DNA from: Myxococcales bacterium | GTDB lineage: Bacteria; Myxococcota; Myxococcia; Myxococcales; Myxococcaceae | Direction of reading: 5' to 3' | Length of the DNA: 64,000 nucleotides | Assembly: GCA_030681895.1 (NCBI GenBank) | Contig: JAUXRI010000090.1 | Location: 18,044 to 82,043 of the forward strand | Shown: piece after piece, positions 25,360 through 33,982 of the stretch | Layout of the letters: the number at the start of each line of letters is the position of its first letter | Position numbering within the stretch: position 1 is the first letter of the stretch | The notes under the pieces: model-generated | Seen by the model: the letters and a program-made list of their open reading frames with translations, nothing else | The model's database searches: none | What the model was told of the DNA's origin: nothing | Translations under genes and position numbers: made by a program

Positions 25360-26526
25360 ATGACGGCGTTGTACATCGTCATCGTCCTCGTCCCTGCGCT
25401 CGCCGGCGTGGTGGTGCTCGGCTCGACGATGCGAGGGCTCCTGCGACTGCCGCTCCTGCGCAGCGTGCCGTGCCCCGAGCGGGAGCGCTGGCCTTCACTC
25501 ACCATCATCTCTCCCGCCTGCAACGAGGAGAAACACGTACAGAGCGCGGTCGCGAGCATGCTGGCGCTCGACTACCCGGACGTGAGCGTGGTGGCCGTCG
25601 ACGACCGCTCCACCGACTCGACGGGCGCGCTGCTCGACGCGCTGGCGAAGACCCACGACCACCTCACCGTGCTGCACCTCACCGAGCTGCCCGAGGGCTG
25701 GCTGGGCAAGCTGAACGCGCTGGAGAAGGGCGTCGCGCAGAGCACCGGTGACTGGCTGCTCTTCATGGACGCCGATGCGCACCTCTCGGGCCAGGCGCTC
25801 AAGCGGGCCATCAGCTACGCCGACGCGCAGCACGTCGACTGCCTCTCGGTCGTTCCGCAGATCGCCACCTGCGGCTTCGTCGGTGACGCGGTGTTCGACG
25901 TCTCACTCGCGCTCTTGAGCGGCAACGGCCGGCTGCGAACGGTGAGAGACCCGAAGTCGCGTCACGTCGCCGCGACCGGAGCCTTCATTCTCGTGCGCCG
26001 CGCCGCCTTCGCGAAGACGCCGGGCTTCTCGTGGTTGCGACTGGAAGTGGCCGACGACTTCGGGCTGGCGCTGATGATCAAGTCGCACGGCGGCACGTGC
26101 GACATCATCAACGGCCGCGGCGAGGTGACGCTCGAGTGGTACTCGTCGTTCGGCGAGATGACGCTGCTGATGCAGAAGAACCTGTTCGCCATCATGGCGG
26201 GCTTCTCGCTGCTCAGAGCCATCGCGGTCGCCGCCCTCGCCGCGTGGATGCCGTTGTCGCTGCTGGCGCTCACGCTGCCGGTCGAGCCCGCGCTGCACCT
26301 CATTCCTCTCACCGGTGCTGCCTGCATGACGTTCGCGACGGTGCTGGCCGCGCGGGCGACGGGCCGCTCCCTGTTGCCTGCCCTCTGCTGGCCCATCGGC
26401 TTCTTCGGCACCGCGTGGATGGCGCTGCGCTCGGGCATCGTCGGCCATCGCATCGGCGGCATTCAGTGGCGCGGCGTCGTCTACCCGAGTGGCCTGTTGA
26501 AGGCGCACCAGCGCGTTCGGATGTGA
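25360..26526 (+). CDS. Membrane glycosyltransferase, GT2 family
   Basis: 388 residues from an ATG with AAAGGAG 7 bases upstream. An N-terminal membrane helix precedes a GT-A catalytic domain: 'LTIISPACNEEKHVQ' (nucleotide-binding start), 'VVAVDDRSTDST' and 'LLFMDADAHL' with the metal-binding DXD at 137-139. The acceptor region has 'ATGAFILVRR' and 'EVADDFGLALMIK'. Three or four C-terminal hydrophobic segments follow. The layout resembles HpnB-like and other processive GT2 enzymes that use lipid-linked or membrane acceptors. The sugar and acceptor are not predictable from sequence. No hopanoid or polysaccharide cluster surrounds it. Confidence 0.85.
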   Translation: MTALYIVIVLVPALAGVVVLGSTMRGLLRLPLLRSVPCPERERWPSLTIISPACNEEKHVQSAVASMLALDYPDVSVVAVDDRSTDSTGALLDALAKTHDHLTVLHLTELPEGWLGKLNALEKGVAQSTGDWLLFMDADAHLSGQALKRAISYADAQHVDCLSVVPQIATCGFVGDAVFDVSLALLSGNGRLRTVRDPKSRHVAATGAFILVRRAAFAKTPGFSWLRLEVADDFGLALMIKSHGGTCDIINGRGEVTLEWYSSFGEMTLLMQKNLFAIMAGFSLLRAIAVAALAAWMPLSLLALTLPVEPALHLIPLTGAACMTFATVLAARATGRSLLPALCWPIGFFGTAWMALRSGIVGHRIGGIQWRGVVYPSGLLKAHQRVRM

Positions 26527-26579
26527 GATAGGGAACGCTCGGCGCTCCTTTCGAGCCGTCTCTTCGCCCGGAGCCTGTT

Positions 26580-27161
26580 CTGATCGACCTCTGTGAAGCC
26601 TGCGGCATGTGCTGCAACGGAACCTTGTTCAACTACGTCACGCTCGTCCCCGACGACATGCCGAAGCTCGCGAAGTACCCGCAGCTCAAGCTCAAGGAGC
26701 GCAAGGGGCAGGAGTCGTTCGACGAGCCGTGCGTGCTCCACACCGGCAAGGGCTGCAGCGCGTACGACGACCGGCCGGCGACCTGCTCTCGCTACGTCTG
26801 CGGGGTGCTCCGCGCGGTGGGCAAAGACGAGATCACCGAGATCGAGGCGCTCAACCTCATCAAGGAAGGCCGCGCGCTCGTCGACCACGTGAAGGAGTTG
26901 GTCATCTTCGAGGAGGGCCAGCCCATCGCCGTCAGCACGTGGGAACCCGCGCCCGAAGAGTTCGACGACGAAGCGCGCTTCACGTGGGACCGCACCGCCT
27001 ACCACCTCAAGAAGTACTTCCTGAACATGGGGAACGAAGAGGTCGACCCTGAGCTCGAGGTGCGCGGTGGGTCGGCGAGCGCGCCGCAGCGTGAGGCCGA
27101 GCCCGATTCGCCGAGAGCGCCGCGGAGAAGGCCGAAAGCGCCCAGGAACGATCCGGACTGA
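26580..27161 (+). CDS. YkgJ-family cysteine cluster protein, probable CTG start
   Basis: About 193 residues. The family hallmark CxxCxxCC is present as 'CEACGMCCNG', followed by 'PCVLHTGKGCSAYDDRPATCSRYVC', so the set of Cys probably binds zinc or an Fe-S cluster. The first ATG (26607) falls inside the CxxCxxCC motif and would remove its first two Cys. Upstream in the same frame there is no ATG, GTG or TTG before a stop at 26529. CTG at 26580 with GGAG at 26570-26573 gives 'LIDLCEACGMCC', so a rare CTG start is the best choice. The C-terminus is acidic and then Arg/Pro-rich ('PRAPRRRPKAPRNDPD'). The function of the family is not established. Confidence 0.8.
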   Translation: MIDLCEACGMCCNGTLFNYVTLVPDDMPKLAKYPQLKLKERKGQESFDEPCVLHTGKGCSAYDDRPATCSRYVCGVLRAVGKDEITEIEALNLIKEGRALVDHVKELVIFEEGQPIAVSTWEPAPEEFDDEARFTWDRTAYHLKKYFLNMGNEEVDPELEVRGGSASAPQREAEPDSPRAPRRRPKAPRNDPD

Positions 27162-27164
27162 TCG

Positions 27165-27671
27165 TCACGCCTTCGGTTTGAGCTTCTTCTCGTCGGGGTG
27201 GCAGATCATGTCGATGACGACGGTGCTCGCGAGCACCAGCACCGCGTCTTCACCGGCCGCGACGTCGACGCCGTAGGTGTCGGTGAACGAGAACCACTTC
27301 TTCGAGACCTCGGCGACGACCTTCGAGCCGCGGCGGAACGTGTACTCGTGGTCGAGCAGGCTGCCGGTGGCCTCGAGATCGTCGGGGCCGGGCACGTCGA
27401 CCGTGAAGCCGACGCGGAAGAGGTTGATGAGGTCCTTCTTCACGACGGCCGCGACCTCGCCGTTGCGCAGAATCTCGAACGACGGCGTGAGCGCGATGAG
27501 CTTCTCGCGAATGAAGGCGACCTCGTTCTTCTTCGCGTCGAGGAACGCGAGCTTCTCGCGAAGCAGGGTGAAGGCCTTGCCGTCGACCGAGAACGCCTCG
27601 TTCCCGTTCTCGTCTTTGATGGCGAAGTCGTCGCCGAACGAGAACAGCTTCTGCTTCACGATGTATTTCAT
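27165..27671 (-). CDS. LURP-one-related family protein
   Basis: 168 residues. The sequence 'MKYIVKQKLFSFGDDFAIKD' and the following beta-rich pattern ('EAFSVDGKAF', 'LAFLDAKKNEVAFIREK', 'FRRGSKVVAEVSKKWFSFTDTYGVDV') match the LURP-one/YxjI family, a tubby-like barrel around a central helix. The terminal hydrophobic helix is represented by 'AVLVLASTVVIDMI'. Bacterial members are often small single-domain proteins of unknown role, with phospholipid binding suggested by the tubby-like fold. The stop lies 3 bases from the YkgJ stop (convergent). The divergent neighbour is a DAG-linker lipoprotein. Confidence 0.85.
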   Translation of the reverse strand: MKYIVKQKLFSFGDDFAIKDENGNEAFSVDGKAFTLLREKLAFLDAKKNEVAFIREKLIALTPSFEILRNGEVAAVVKKDLINLFRVGFTVDVPGPDDLEATGSLLDHEYTFRRGSKVVAEVSKKWFSFTDTYGVDVAAGEDAVLVLASTVVIDMICHPDEKKLKPKA

Positions 27672-27791
27672 GGTGGCCTCGGCAGAGTTCTCCCATCACG
27701 CCGTGCGCATCGCCAGCGTGGGTTCCATTTCTCGCGGCATCGTTCCGTTGGCCTGCTCCCGGGGCGCGCGGTCGCGTGCGAGGAAGGGCGC

Positions 27792-28673
27792 ATGAAGGTC
27801 GCCTGGGTCGCGCTCGCAGGTCTGCTCGTCGGCTGTGGTGGCGCTCCTTCGCTCGAGTCAGATGCAGGCGGCTCGGCGCCCGTCGACGCCGGCGCTGTGG
27901 ACGCGGGTGAACTCGATGCTGGAGTCGTCGATGCCGGCGTCGTCGTCGATGCCGGGCTCGTCGATGCTGGAGTCCTCGATGCTGGGCTCGTCGATGCCGG
28001 GCTCGTCGATGCTGGAGTCCTCGATGCCGGGCTCGTCGTCGATGCGGGGCTTCCCGACGCGGGCACATCGGGGCACCCGGGCTGGGCGAAGGCCGTCATC
28101 CCCGCCGGGAGTCACCCTTCCACCGTCACCCGAAACGGCGCGCCGCGGCTCCCGCTCGCTGGCCTCGTCTCGGTGCCGAGCCGCACCTGGGACTTCATCT
28201 TCGACGCCTCCGCGATGTACCGAATCACCAACCCGGTGCAGCCTGGCGATCAGCTCGATTGGAACAAGCTCCCCGGCCTGTCGGACTGCGGGCAGTTCGA
28301 CCTCGCGCAAGACGGCTTCATGTTCGCGTGGCGCTGGCGGCTCGACCTCACTCCCAACGTGCTCGAGCTGGCGCACTACGCGAACAACGCCGGTGTTCAT
28401 CTGTCGCCAGCACAAGGTCTGGTGACGCTCGACGAGGCCGACCTGCGCGCCGAGGGCCCGCTGCGCTACGAACTCTCCATCGGTGGGCCCAACGGCAGCC
28501 GGTATCTCTTCCACCTCAGCGGCACGATTCGCGGCCGCGTCATCGACGTGCAGGCGGAGCACCCGAGACGCTGTGCGGGTTCGTCGACGAGCGCCTTGAA
28601 GTGGGCCGGCGGCTTCTACTTCGGAGGCACGTCGACCGCGCCGCAAGTCATCACCGGCTGGGTGCTCGAGTAG
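27792..28673 (+). CDS. DAG-linker lipoprotein, unknown globular domain
   Basis: 293 residues from an ATG with GAGGAAGG just upstream. The N-terminus is a clear lipoprotein signal with lipobox 'LVGC' (Cys15). Residues ~24-95 are a repetitive Asp-Ala-Gly/Val/Leu tract. The C-terminal ~195 residues form a globular, Trp/Tyr-containing domain ('WDFIFDASAMYRITNPV', 'CGQFDLAQDGFMFAWRW', 'LRYELSIGGPNGSRYLFHL') with two Cys that could pair. I do not recognise the domain. The layout (anchor, stalk, domain) suggests a surface-displayed protein on the outer membrane. Confidence 0.75.
   Translation: MKVAWVALAGLLVGCGGAPSLESDAGGSAPVDAGAVDAGELDAGVVDAGVVVDAGLVDAGVLDAGLVDAGLVDAGVLDAGLVVDAGLPDAGTSGHPGWAKAVIPAGSHPSTVTRNGAPRLPLAGLVSVPSRTWDFIFDASAMYRITNPVQPGDQLDWNKLPGLSDCGQFDLAQDGFMFAWRWRLDLTPNVLELAHYANNAGVHLSPAQGLVTLDEADLRAEGPLRYELSIGGPNGSRYLFHLSGTIRGRVIDVQAEHPRRCAGSSTSALKWAGGFYFGGTSTAPQVITGWVLE
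27880..28065 (+). repeat. Asp-Ala-Gly linker tract
   Basis: Near-tandem 15- and 18-base units (CTCGTCGATGC..., CTCGATGC...) encode repeated (V/L)(V)DAG. Nearly identical units lie next to each other, so replication slippage and length variation are likely here. Confidence 0.8.
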
Positions 28674-28784
28674 CGACGCCGCCTCGTTCTTCCCCCGATT
28701 GCTCCAGCTTTTCGGAGGCGCGGGTGACGGAAATCGCGCTATCGGACCAATCAGCGAGAACCCACCTTCCGAAGGACTCACGCC

Positions 28785-30218
28785 ATGCCCGTTCTCCAGT
28801 ACACCGCCCTGTTGCTCGAAACCCGCTCGCTCCCGAAGCTCGCCGCCAGCCGGGTGCTCTTCGGTCAGGCGCTCGAGGACGCCGGGCTCGACGAAGCGAC
28901 CGTCTTTCAGTTCGTCTGGCACCCCTGCGCGCCCGGGCTCACGCTGGTGACCATCTTCGAGAATGGGGTGCTCTCTGGCGACGGCTTCGAGCTGTGGGAT
29001 GCAGACCTCGGCAAGACGCTCGCGAAGCACCTCTGCGTGCCCACCTGGGAGCTGCGCCTCACCGGCGGCACCGTCTTCGAGCAGAACGTCGACGCCTTCG
29101 ATGAGAATGGTCGCAAGCGGTGGTCGAGCTCGTTCGATGGCCAGTTGCCCGCGCGCGTCGCCACGCTCGACGAAGACCCGTTCGTCCCGCGCGCGAAGGC
29201 ACGCCGCACGAAAGAGAAGGCGCTTCGTTCGCTCGGCGTCGGTCGCATCGAGGCTGACGCGGGGCTCGACGTCGCGTGGTTCATCGAGCTCGAGCGCGCA
29301 GAGCCGCGCGACGACGCACAGGCGGTCTCGGTGACCATCAACGACGACTGGAGGGTCGCGCTCGCCGAGTGGAATGCCCAACGCCCCCGGAAGGCAGTAC
29401 CGGTGCCCGCGCCGAGAGAGGAACTCCCGGTGCCCGTGCCGTGCGAGCTGCTGCTGCTCTGGAAGCGAAAGCCCAGCCTCGACGCGGCGAAGCTCTTCCT
29501 TCATGACGTGGCGGTCGCCGAGAAGCTCGACCCCAGGGCGTTCAGCTGGTCCGTGCACCGCGTCGGCAAGAGCACGGCCCTGCGTTGCGTCCTCGGCACC
29601 CAGCCCATCGAGCGCGGAGCAGCGGCCCTCTTCGAGAACCGCATCACGAGGTTGGGTGAGCTCGCCGACGTGGCGCTGGTCGTGAACCAGGACGCGCCTC
29701 GCTTTCACGTGATGAGCGCAGTCGGCTACGCCTCGCCCATCTTGAACGGCAGCATGGAAGGCCGCAGCCTGTTCGGTCACCCGCACCTCGACAGCCAGGT
29801 TGCCGAGCACGGCGGCTGCTCGATGGCCGCGCTCTACGAAGTGGCGACCGACCCCGAGCGCGTCGTGCCGTGGCTCGAGAGTGACCAGGTCAAGGTGAAC
29901 ATCGGCGGCGTGCCTTTTACTTCGAAGCATTGGAAAGCGTTGCTCGAGCTCGACAGCGACGAGGCGCGCGAACGCGTGGTGTCCCGGCGCGGTGACGTGA
30001 CGTTCGAGGCCATCGAGCGCGAGCTTCTGAGGGCTTCCGGCTGGCTCCGCTTCGTTCCCAGCGCCGACCCGAAGCAGAGCGGCACGCTCGCGACCGCCTC
30101 GCTCGAGAAGACGCTCGGCCGTGCGGCCCTCAAAGCGCAGCGCGCGAAGTGGGCCAGAGCCACCGCTGAACGGGTTCGCCAGGGGCCGATGATGAGCGTG
30201 GTGATGTCGAGCTTCTGA
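28785..30218 (+). CDS. Hypothetical protein, 477 residues
   Basis: A soluble-looking protein from an ATG preceded by GAAGGA. No signal peptide, membrane segment or recognised motif is seen. The N-terminal ~130 residues are mixed alpha/beta ('LTLVTIFENGVLSGDGFELWDADLG', in pieces). A Pro-rich linker ('RKAVPVPAPREELPVPVP', ~205-222) separates it from a C-terminal part that contains 'LFGHPHLDSQVAEHGGCSMAAL' (in pieces) and a basic end. The codon use is like its neighbours, supporting a real gene. I do not recognise a family and propose no function. It is flanked on the same strand by the DAG lipoprotein and the DUF427 gene. Confidence 0.7.
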   Translation: MPVLQYTALLLETRSLPKLAASRVLFGQALEDAGLDEATVFQFVWHPCAPGLTLVTIFENGVLSGDGFELWDADLGKTLAKHLCVPTWELRLTGGTVFEQNVDAFDENGRKRWSSSFDGQLPARVATLDEDPFVPRAKARRTKEKALRSLGVGRIEADAGLDVAWFIELERAEPRDDAQAVSVTINDDWRVALAEWNAQRPRKAVPVPAPREELPVPVPCELLLLWKRKPSLDAAKLFLHDVAVAEKLDPRAFSWSVHRVGKSTALRCVLGTQPIERGAAALFENRITRLGELADVALVVNQDAPRFHVMSAVGYASPILNGSMEGRSLFGHPHLDSQVAEHGGCSMAALYEVATDPERVVPWLESDQVKVNIGGVPFTSKHWKALLELDSDEARERVVSRRGDVTFEAIERELLRASGWLRFVPSADPKQSGTLATASLEKTLGRAALKAQRAKWARATAERVRQGPMMSVVMSSF

Positions 30219-30335
30219 CCTCGCCGTCAGCGTTCGGTCGCGGCGGCTGGCGCTTCACTTCGACGTCGGGGGCGCCAGACGACCGAGCGGAGTTCGTGAC
30301 GTGGTGCCCGTGCGCGCTGCTCGTTAGGCAGGCGC

Positions 30336-30803
30336 ATGAACATCGAACGCGTCTGGGACTACCCGCGCCCACCCCGCCTCGAGCGCGTGCCACAGCGACT
30401 TCGCGTCGTGCTCGGCGGCGTGACCATCGCCGACACGGTCGCCGGCTTCCGTGTGCTCGAGACGTCTCATCCCCCGACGTACTACCTGCCGCGAGGCGAC
30501 ATCCTTGCGTCGGCCCTGGTGCCCGCAGCGGGCCAGAGCTTCTGTGAGTGGAAGGGCGTCGCGACGTACTTCGACGTCGTCGCCGGAGGCCGCCACCTCG
30601 AGCGCGTCGCGTGGACGTACGAGCGTCCGTCAGCCGACTTCGCGGCCCTCGCCGGGTGTGTCGCGTTCTATGCCGGGCCGATGGACGCGTGCTTCGTCGA
30701 CGACGAGCAGGTGACGCCTCAGCCCGGCGGGTTCTACGGCGGCTGGGTGACGCGAAATCTCGTTGGCCCGTTCAAGGGGAGCGCGGGCACGTCGGGCTGG
30801 TGA
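30336..30803 (+). CDS. DUF427 domain protein
   Basis: 155 residues. The pattern 'PRLERVPQRLRVVLGGVTIADT', 'RVLETSHPPTYYLPRGDI', 'FCEWKGVATYFDVVAGGR', 'AWTYERPSADFAALAGCVAFY' and the end 'GGFYGGWVTRNLVGPFKG' (all shown as short pieces) is the DUF427 domain, a small beta-rich fold common in actinobacteria and proteobacteria. Family members are of unknown biochemical role. The protein appears complete and is predicted soluble. It converges with the PAS hybrid kinase gene over a 12-base gap. Confidence 0.88.
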   Translation: MNIERVWDYPRPPRLERVPQRLRVVLGGVTIADTVAGFRVLETSHPPTYYLPRGDILASALVPAAGQSFCEWKGVATYFDVVAGGRHLERVAWTYERPSADFAALAGCVAFYAGPMDACFVDDEQVTPQPGGFYGGWVTRNLVGPFKGSAGTSGW

Positions 30804-30815
30804 GGACCCGTGCCA

Positions 30816-32720
30816 TCACGGGGGCGCTCCGCGGAGCGACTCCTCGACGAGGGCGACCAGCTTCTCGGGCGTGAAGGGCTTGAGCAGCACCCGGCCGAGC
30901 TGTGCGAGCGCGTCAAGGTCGGCGTCGGCGTCGGCGTAGCCAGTCAGGAACACGAACGGCACCTGGTGCCCTGCGCTGCGGGCCGCGCGGGCCAGCTCGC
31001 GCCCATCCATGCCCGGCATGAGCAGGTCTGACAGCACGAGGTCGACGCGGGTGTGTTCGAGCACGCCGAGCGCGCTGGCGCCGTTCGCGGCATCGACCAC
31101 CTCGTAGCCTGAGTGCAGCAGCACGCGGCACGTCGAGCGTCGCACGAGGTCCATGTCGTCGACGACGAGGAGCTTCGCGCGCGCCGAGCGTCGTTTCGGT
31201 GCTGGCTCGACTTCGGCAGCCGGCCCATGGGCTTCGCGGGGGAGCCACAGCGAGAAGCAGCTGCCCTTGTTCAGCGTCGAGCTGACCGTGACCGCCCCGC
31301 GGTTCTGCTGCAGCGTGCCGAGCACCGAGGCCAGGCCGAGCCCGGTGCCTTTGCTGGCGACCTTGGTGGTGAAGTACGGCCGAAACACCGACGCCAGGTG
31401 CTCCGGGTCGATGCCGACGCCCGAGTCCTCCACGTCGATGCGCACGAGCGGCCCTCGAGGCGCCTCATCAGGGCGCGGCGTGCCCGCATCGACGAACACG
31501 AGCCGGAACGTCAGCGCGCCCCCTTTCGGCATCGCGTCGCGGGCGTTGACGGCGAGGTTCATCAGCGCCGACTCGAGGTGCGCGGGGTCGATGGTCACCC
31601 ACGCCGGCTCGCCGACCGTCTCGACCGCCACGGTGATGTCGGTCCTCAGCACGCGACGAATCATCTGACAGAAGGCCGCGAGCAGCTCCCGCGCGTCGAG
31701 CACTCTGGGCACGACGGCCTGGCGCCGGGCGAACGCGAGGAGCTGTTGCGTGAGCGTCGCGCACTGCTCCACGGCGCGGCTGGCGTCGCGTACGAGGTCG
31801 GTCGAGCTGGCGTCGACCCGTCGCTCGAGGAGAGAGAGGCTGCTGGCGATGACGGTCAGCGCGTTGTTGACGTCGTGGGCTACGCCGGCGGCGAGGGTGC
31901 CGACGGCCTCGAGCGCGGTGGTCTGGCGCAGCTGCTCCTCGAGCTTGAGCTGCTCGGTGACGTCCTGCGAGGACCCGACGAGCATGGTGGCGCCGCTGTC
32001 GGGGTCGCTCCGCACCACCGCGCAATGCTGGAACCACCGCACCTGTCCATCGCGGCGCTTCACGCGGTTTCGCTGCGAGCCCGCGTTCTCGCCAGTGAGG
32101 ATTCGCTGGTGCCACGCTCTGACCGCTGGGCGATCGTCGTCGAACGTGAAGCTGTCAGCGATGAGCCCATCGACCAGCGCGCCTGACGCGAGGCCCACGA
32201 GCCGGCGCATCTCGTCGCTCCACTCCACCTCGTGGGTGACGAGGTTGGCCAGGAAGGTGCCGACGCCGGCGGCGCGTTGAGACTCTTCGAGCGCCCAGCG
32301 GGCCCGGGCGAGGCTCGCGAGGGTGGCCCGGGCCTCGGTGATGTCGAGGAACGCACCGAGGCTGCCCAGCACGGTGCCATCGGGCCGGCGCAGCACCGAG
32401 CCGTGCCCGCGCAACCAGCGGAGCTCTCCGTTGCCACGCACGATGCGGTAGTCGATGACCGGCAGCAGGCCCTGCTCGAGGAGCGCGCCCTGGGCCGCGA
32501 AGACCCGCTCGCGATCGTCCGGGTGCACCCGCTGGTGAAACGCTCTGGCGAGCGCCTCGACGCCTGACGTCGAAGGGTCGACGTCGAGCAGCGCGAACGC
32601 GCCTGCCGACCAGGTGACGCCGCCCCCGGTCTCAATCAGCCAGGTGCCCAGCCCTGCGATGCGCTCGAGCTCTCCGAGGAGAAACGACGGGTCACGGAGT
32701 GGGTTGCTGCCCTCTGACAT
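30816..32720 (-). CDS. PAS-PAS hybrid sensor histidine kinase
   Basis: 634 residues from the ATG at 32720, chosen because CTCGAGG lies 7 bases upstream; another ATG at 32750 has a weaker site. Two PAS/PAC units sense an unknown signal ('GLGTWLIETGGG...DITEA' and 'VGTFLANLVTHEVEWSDEM...SSQDVTEQ'). The HisKA motif is 'GVAHDVNNALTVI'. The HATPase domain has 'LMNLAVNARDAMPKGG', 'DSGVGIDPEH' and 'GTGLGLASVLG'. A C-terminal receiver carries the phosphoacceptor Asp in 'VDLVLSDLLMPGMDG' and Lys in 'LLKPF'. There is no membrane helix, so it is probably cytoplasmic. No cognate output regulator lies alongside. It is likely part of a phosphorelay, as is common in myxobacteria. Confidence 0.92.
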   Translation of the reverse strand: MSEGSNPLRDPSFLLGELERIAGLGTWLIETGGGVTWSAGAFALLDVDPSTSGVEALARAFHQRVHPDDRERVFAAQGALLEQGLLPVIDYRIVRGNGELRWLRGHGSVLRRPDGTVLGSLGAFLDITEARATLASLARARWALEESQRAAGVGTFLANLVTHEVEWSDEMRRLVGLASGALVDGLIADSFTFDDDRPAVRAWHQRILTGENAGSQRNRVKRRDGQVRWFQHCAVVRSDPDSGATMLVGSSQDVTEQLKLEEQLRQTTALEAVGTLAAGVAHDVNNALTVIASSLSLLERRVDASSTDLVRDASRAVEQCATLTQQLLAFARRQAVVPRVLDARELLAAFCQMIRRVLRTDITVAVETVGEPAWVTIDPAHLESALMNLAVNARDAMPKGGALTFRLVFVDAGTPRPDEAPRGPLVRIDVEDSGVGIDPEHLASVFRPYFTTKVASKGTGLGLASVLGTLQQNRGAVTVSSTLNKGSCFSLWLPREAHGPAAEVEPAPKRRSARAKLLVVDDMDLVRRSTCRVLLHSGYEVVDAANGASALGVLEHTRVDLVLSDLLMPGMDGRELARAARSAGHQVPFVFLTGYADADADLDALAQLGRVLLKPFTPEKLVALVEESLRGAPP

Positions 32721-32908
32721 GTCGGCCACCTCGAGCGCGCACGCTCGCATTCTTCGGACACGAAAGGGAGCGCTGCTGGCTGGCGAAAGCGAGGCCCAGA
32801 GCGTGCGCGTCAGACCCGCGCTGGAACGTCGGGCTGGCGAGTCAGAACACCAGGCGTCGCAGCTCCGACCGCGCCACCGTCAGGCCTTCGGAGTTCGAGA
32901 GCAGGCCA

Positions 32909-33982
32909 TCAGGGAACCGCGCGAAGCCGCACCTGGTCGAGAATCGTGTTCCACAGCGCGTTCGGCTTGCGCTCGAGCACCACGTTCTCGCCGCGCTCCT
33001 TCGCCTGCCAGTACGCCGCGCCGGGCGCCCGTTCGCCGAGCTCGTAGTCCATGGCGTCCCAGGTGTCCTCGCGGAAGCTGTAGACCGCCCAGTGCCAGCC
33101 CTGCTCTCGCGCGACCAGCAGAACATCGCGAAGCCACGCCGCAGCCCCGGGCTTGGTGCGTGGCACGCCGAACTCTTCGAGCCAGAGTCGTGAGGCAGGC
33201 AGCGCGTTCTTCTTCTGCCACGACATCACGGGAGCCATCGCACGCCGCACCTGCTCCGCGTCCCACGCCGTGCCCTCGACGTCGCCCGGGTACTGAAAGC
33301 GGCCCTTCGTCGTGTGGTCGATGTACGGCCACGGCTCGTAGAAGTGGAACGCGTAGAGCACGTTCGGGTCGTCGAGCACGGCGAGCCGCGAGAGCCCATC
33401 GGGAGACGCGTCATCGGAGCCGTCGAGGATGATGGGCGTCGTCGCGTCGACCTCCCGAATGCCCTGCACGAGGCTGCGATAGAGCGCGTTCAAGTCGAAG
33501 GCCCGCGTGCGTGCATCTCGCTCGGGGCGCGGCTCGTTGAGCAGGTTGTAGCCAGCGAGCGCGGGATGACCGTGGAGCGCGTGAGCCACATCTCGCCAGA
33601 ACGCCCGCGCCTGCTTCTGGAACTTTGGCTCGAGGTAGAGCCGGAAGTCGTTCTGGTTGCCGTGGTGCTGCTTCCATCGACAGCCGGGCAGAGACAGCAT
33701 CGTCAGCACCACCTTCAGGCCGGCCGCATGCGCCTGGTCGAGCACGACGCGCAGCCGCTTCAGGTCCGCTGGCGGCAGGCCTCGGTAGTCGTCGGCAGAG
33801 CCCAAGAGGAAGTCGCGGCCCGTGCCGTGCCACTTGTCGGGTGCGATTCGAACGACACGAAAGCCCGCAGCCGCAGCAGCCTGCAGACGCTCCGGGGTCT
33901 CGACCTCGTTGAAGAGGTTCGTGCCAGCGGTCGGCGAGTCCCACGGCGCGGCGGCGAGGAAGAGCGTCACCAGCAGGCTCAT
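32909..33982 (-). CDS. Secreted GH5-like glycoside hydrolase
   Basis: 357 residues from the ATG at 33982, preceded by GAGG and overlapping the symporter stop codon (ATGA). A short hydrophobic signal ('SLLVTLFLAAA') suggests export. The (beta/alpha)8 clan A signatures are clear. 'AGYNLLNEPRP' contains the acid/base Glu150. 'LWLEEFGVP' contains the nucleophile Glu270, the residue just before FG as is usual in GH5. 'HFYEPW' is also typical. GH5 covers endoglucanases, mannanases and related enzymes, and the exact substrate cannot be read from sequence. Coupling to a sodium/solute symporter suggests that the sugar released is taken up by the neighbour. Confidence 0.88.
   Translation of the reverse strand: MSLLVTLFLAAAPWDSPTAGTNLFNEVETPERLQAAAAAGFRVVRIAPDKWHGTGRDFLLGSADDYRGLPPADLKRLRVVLDQAHAAGLKVVLTMLSLPGCRWKQHHGNQNDFRLYLEPKFQKQARAFWRDVAHALHGHPALAGYNLLNEPRPERDARTRAFDLNALYRSLVQGIREVDATTPIILDGSDDASPDGLSRLAVLDDPNVLYAFHFYEPWPYIDHTTKGRFQYPGDVEGTAWDAEQVRRAMAPVMSWQKKNALPASRLWLEEFGVPRTKPGAAAWLRDVLLVAREQGWHWAVYSFREDTWDAMDYELGERAPGAAYWQAKERGENVVLERKPNALWNTILDQVRLRAVP

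Noticed and set aside
27858..29930. 690-residue minus-strand frame crossing two plus-strand genes
   Set aside because: Spans the gap between two independent genes and has low-complexity antisense composition, as expected of a shadow frame.
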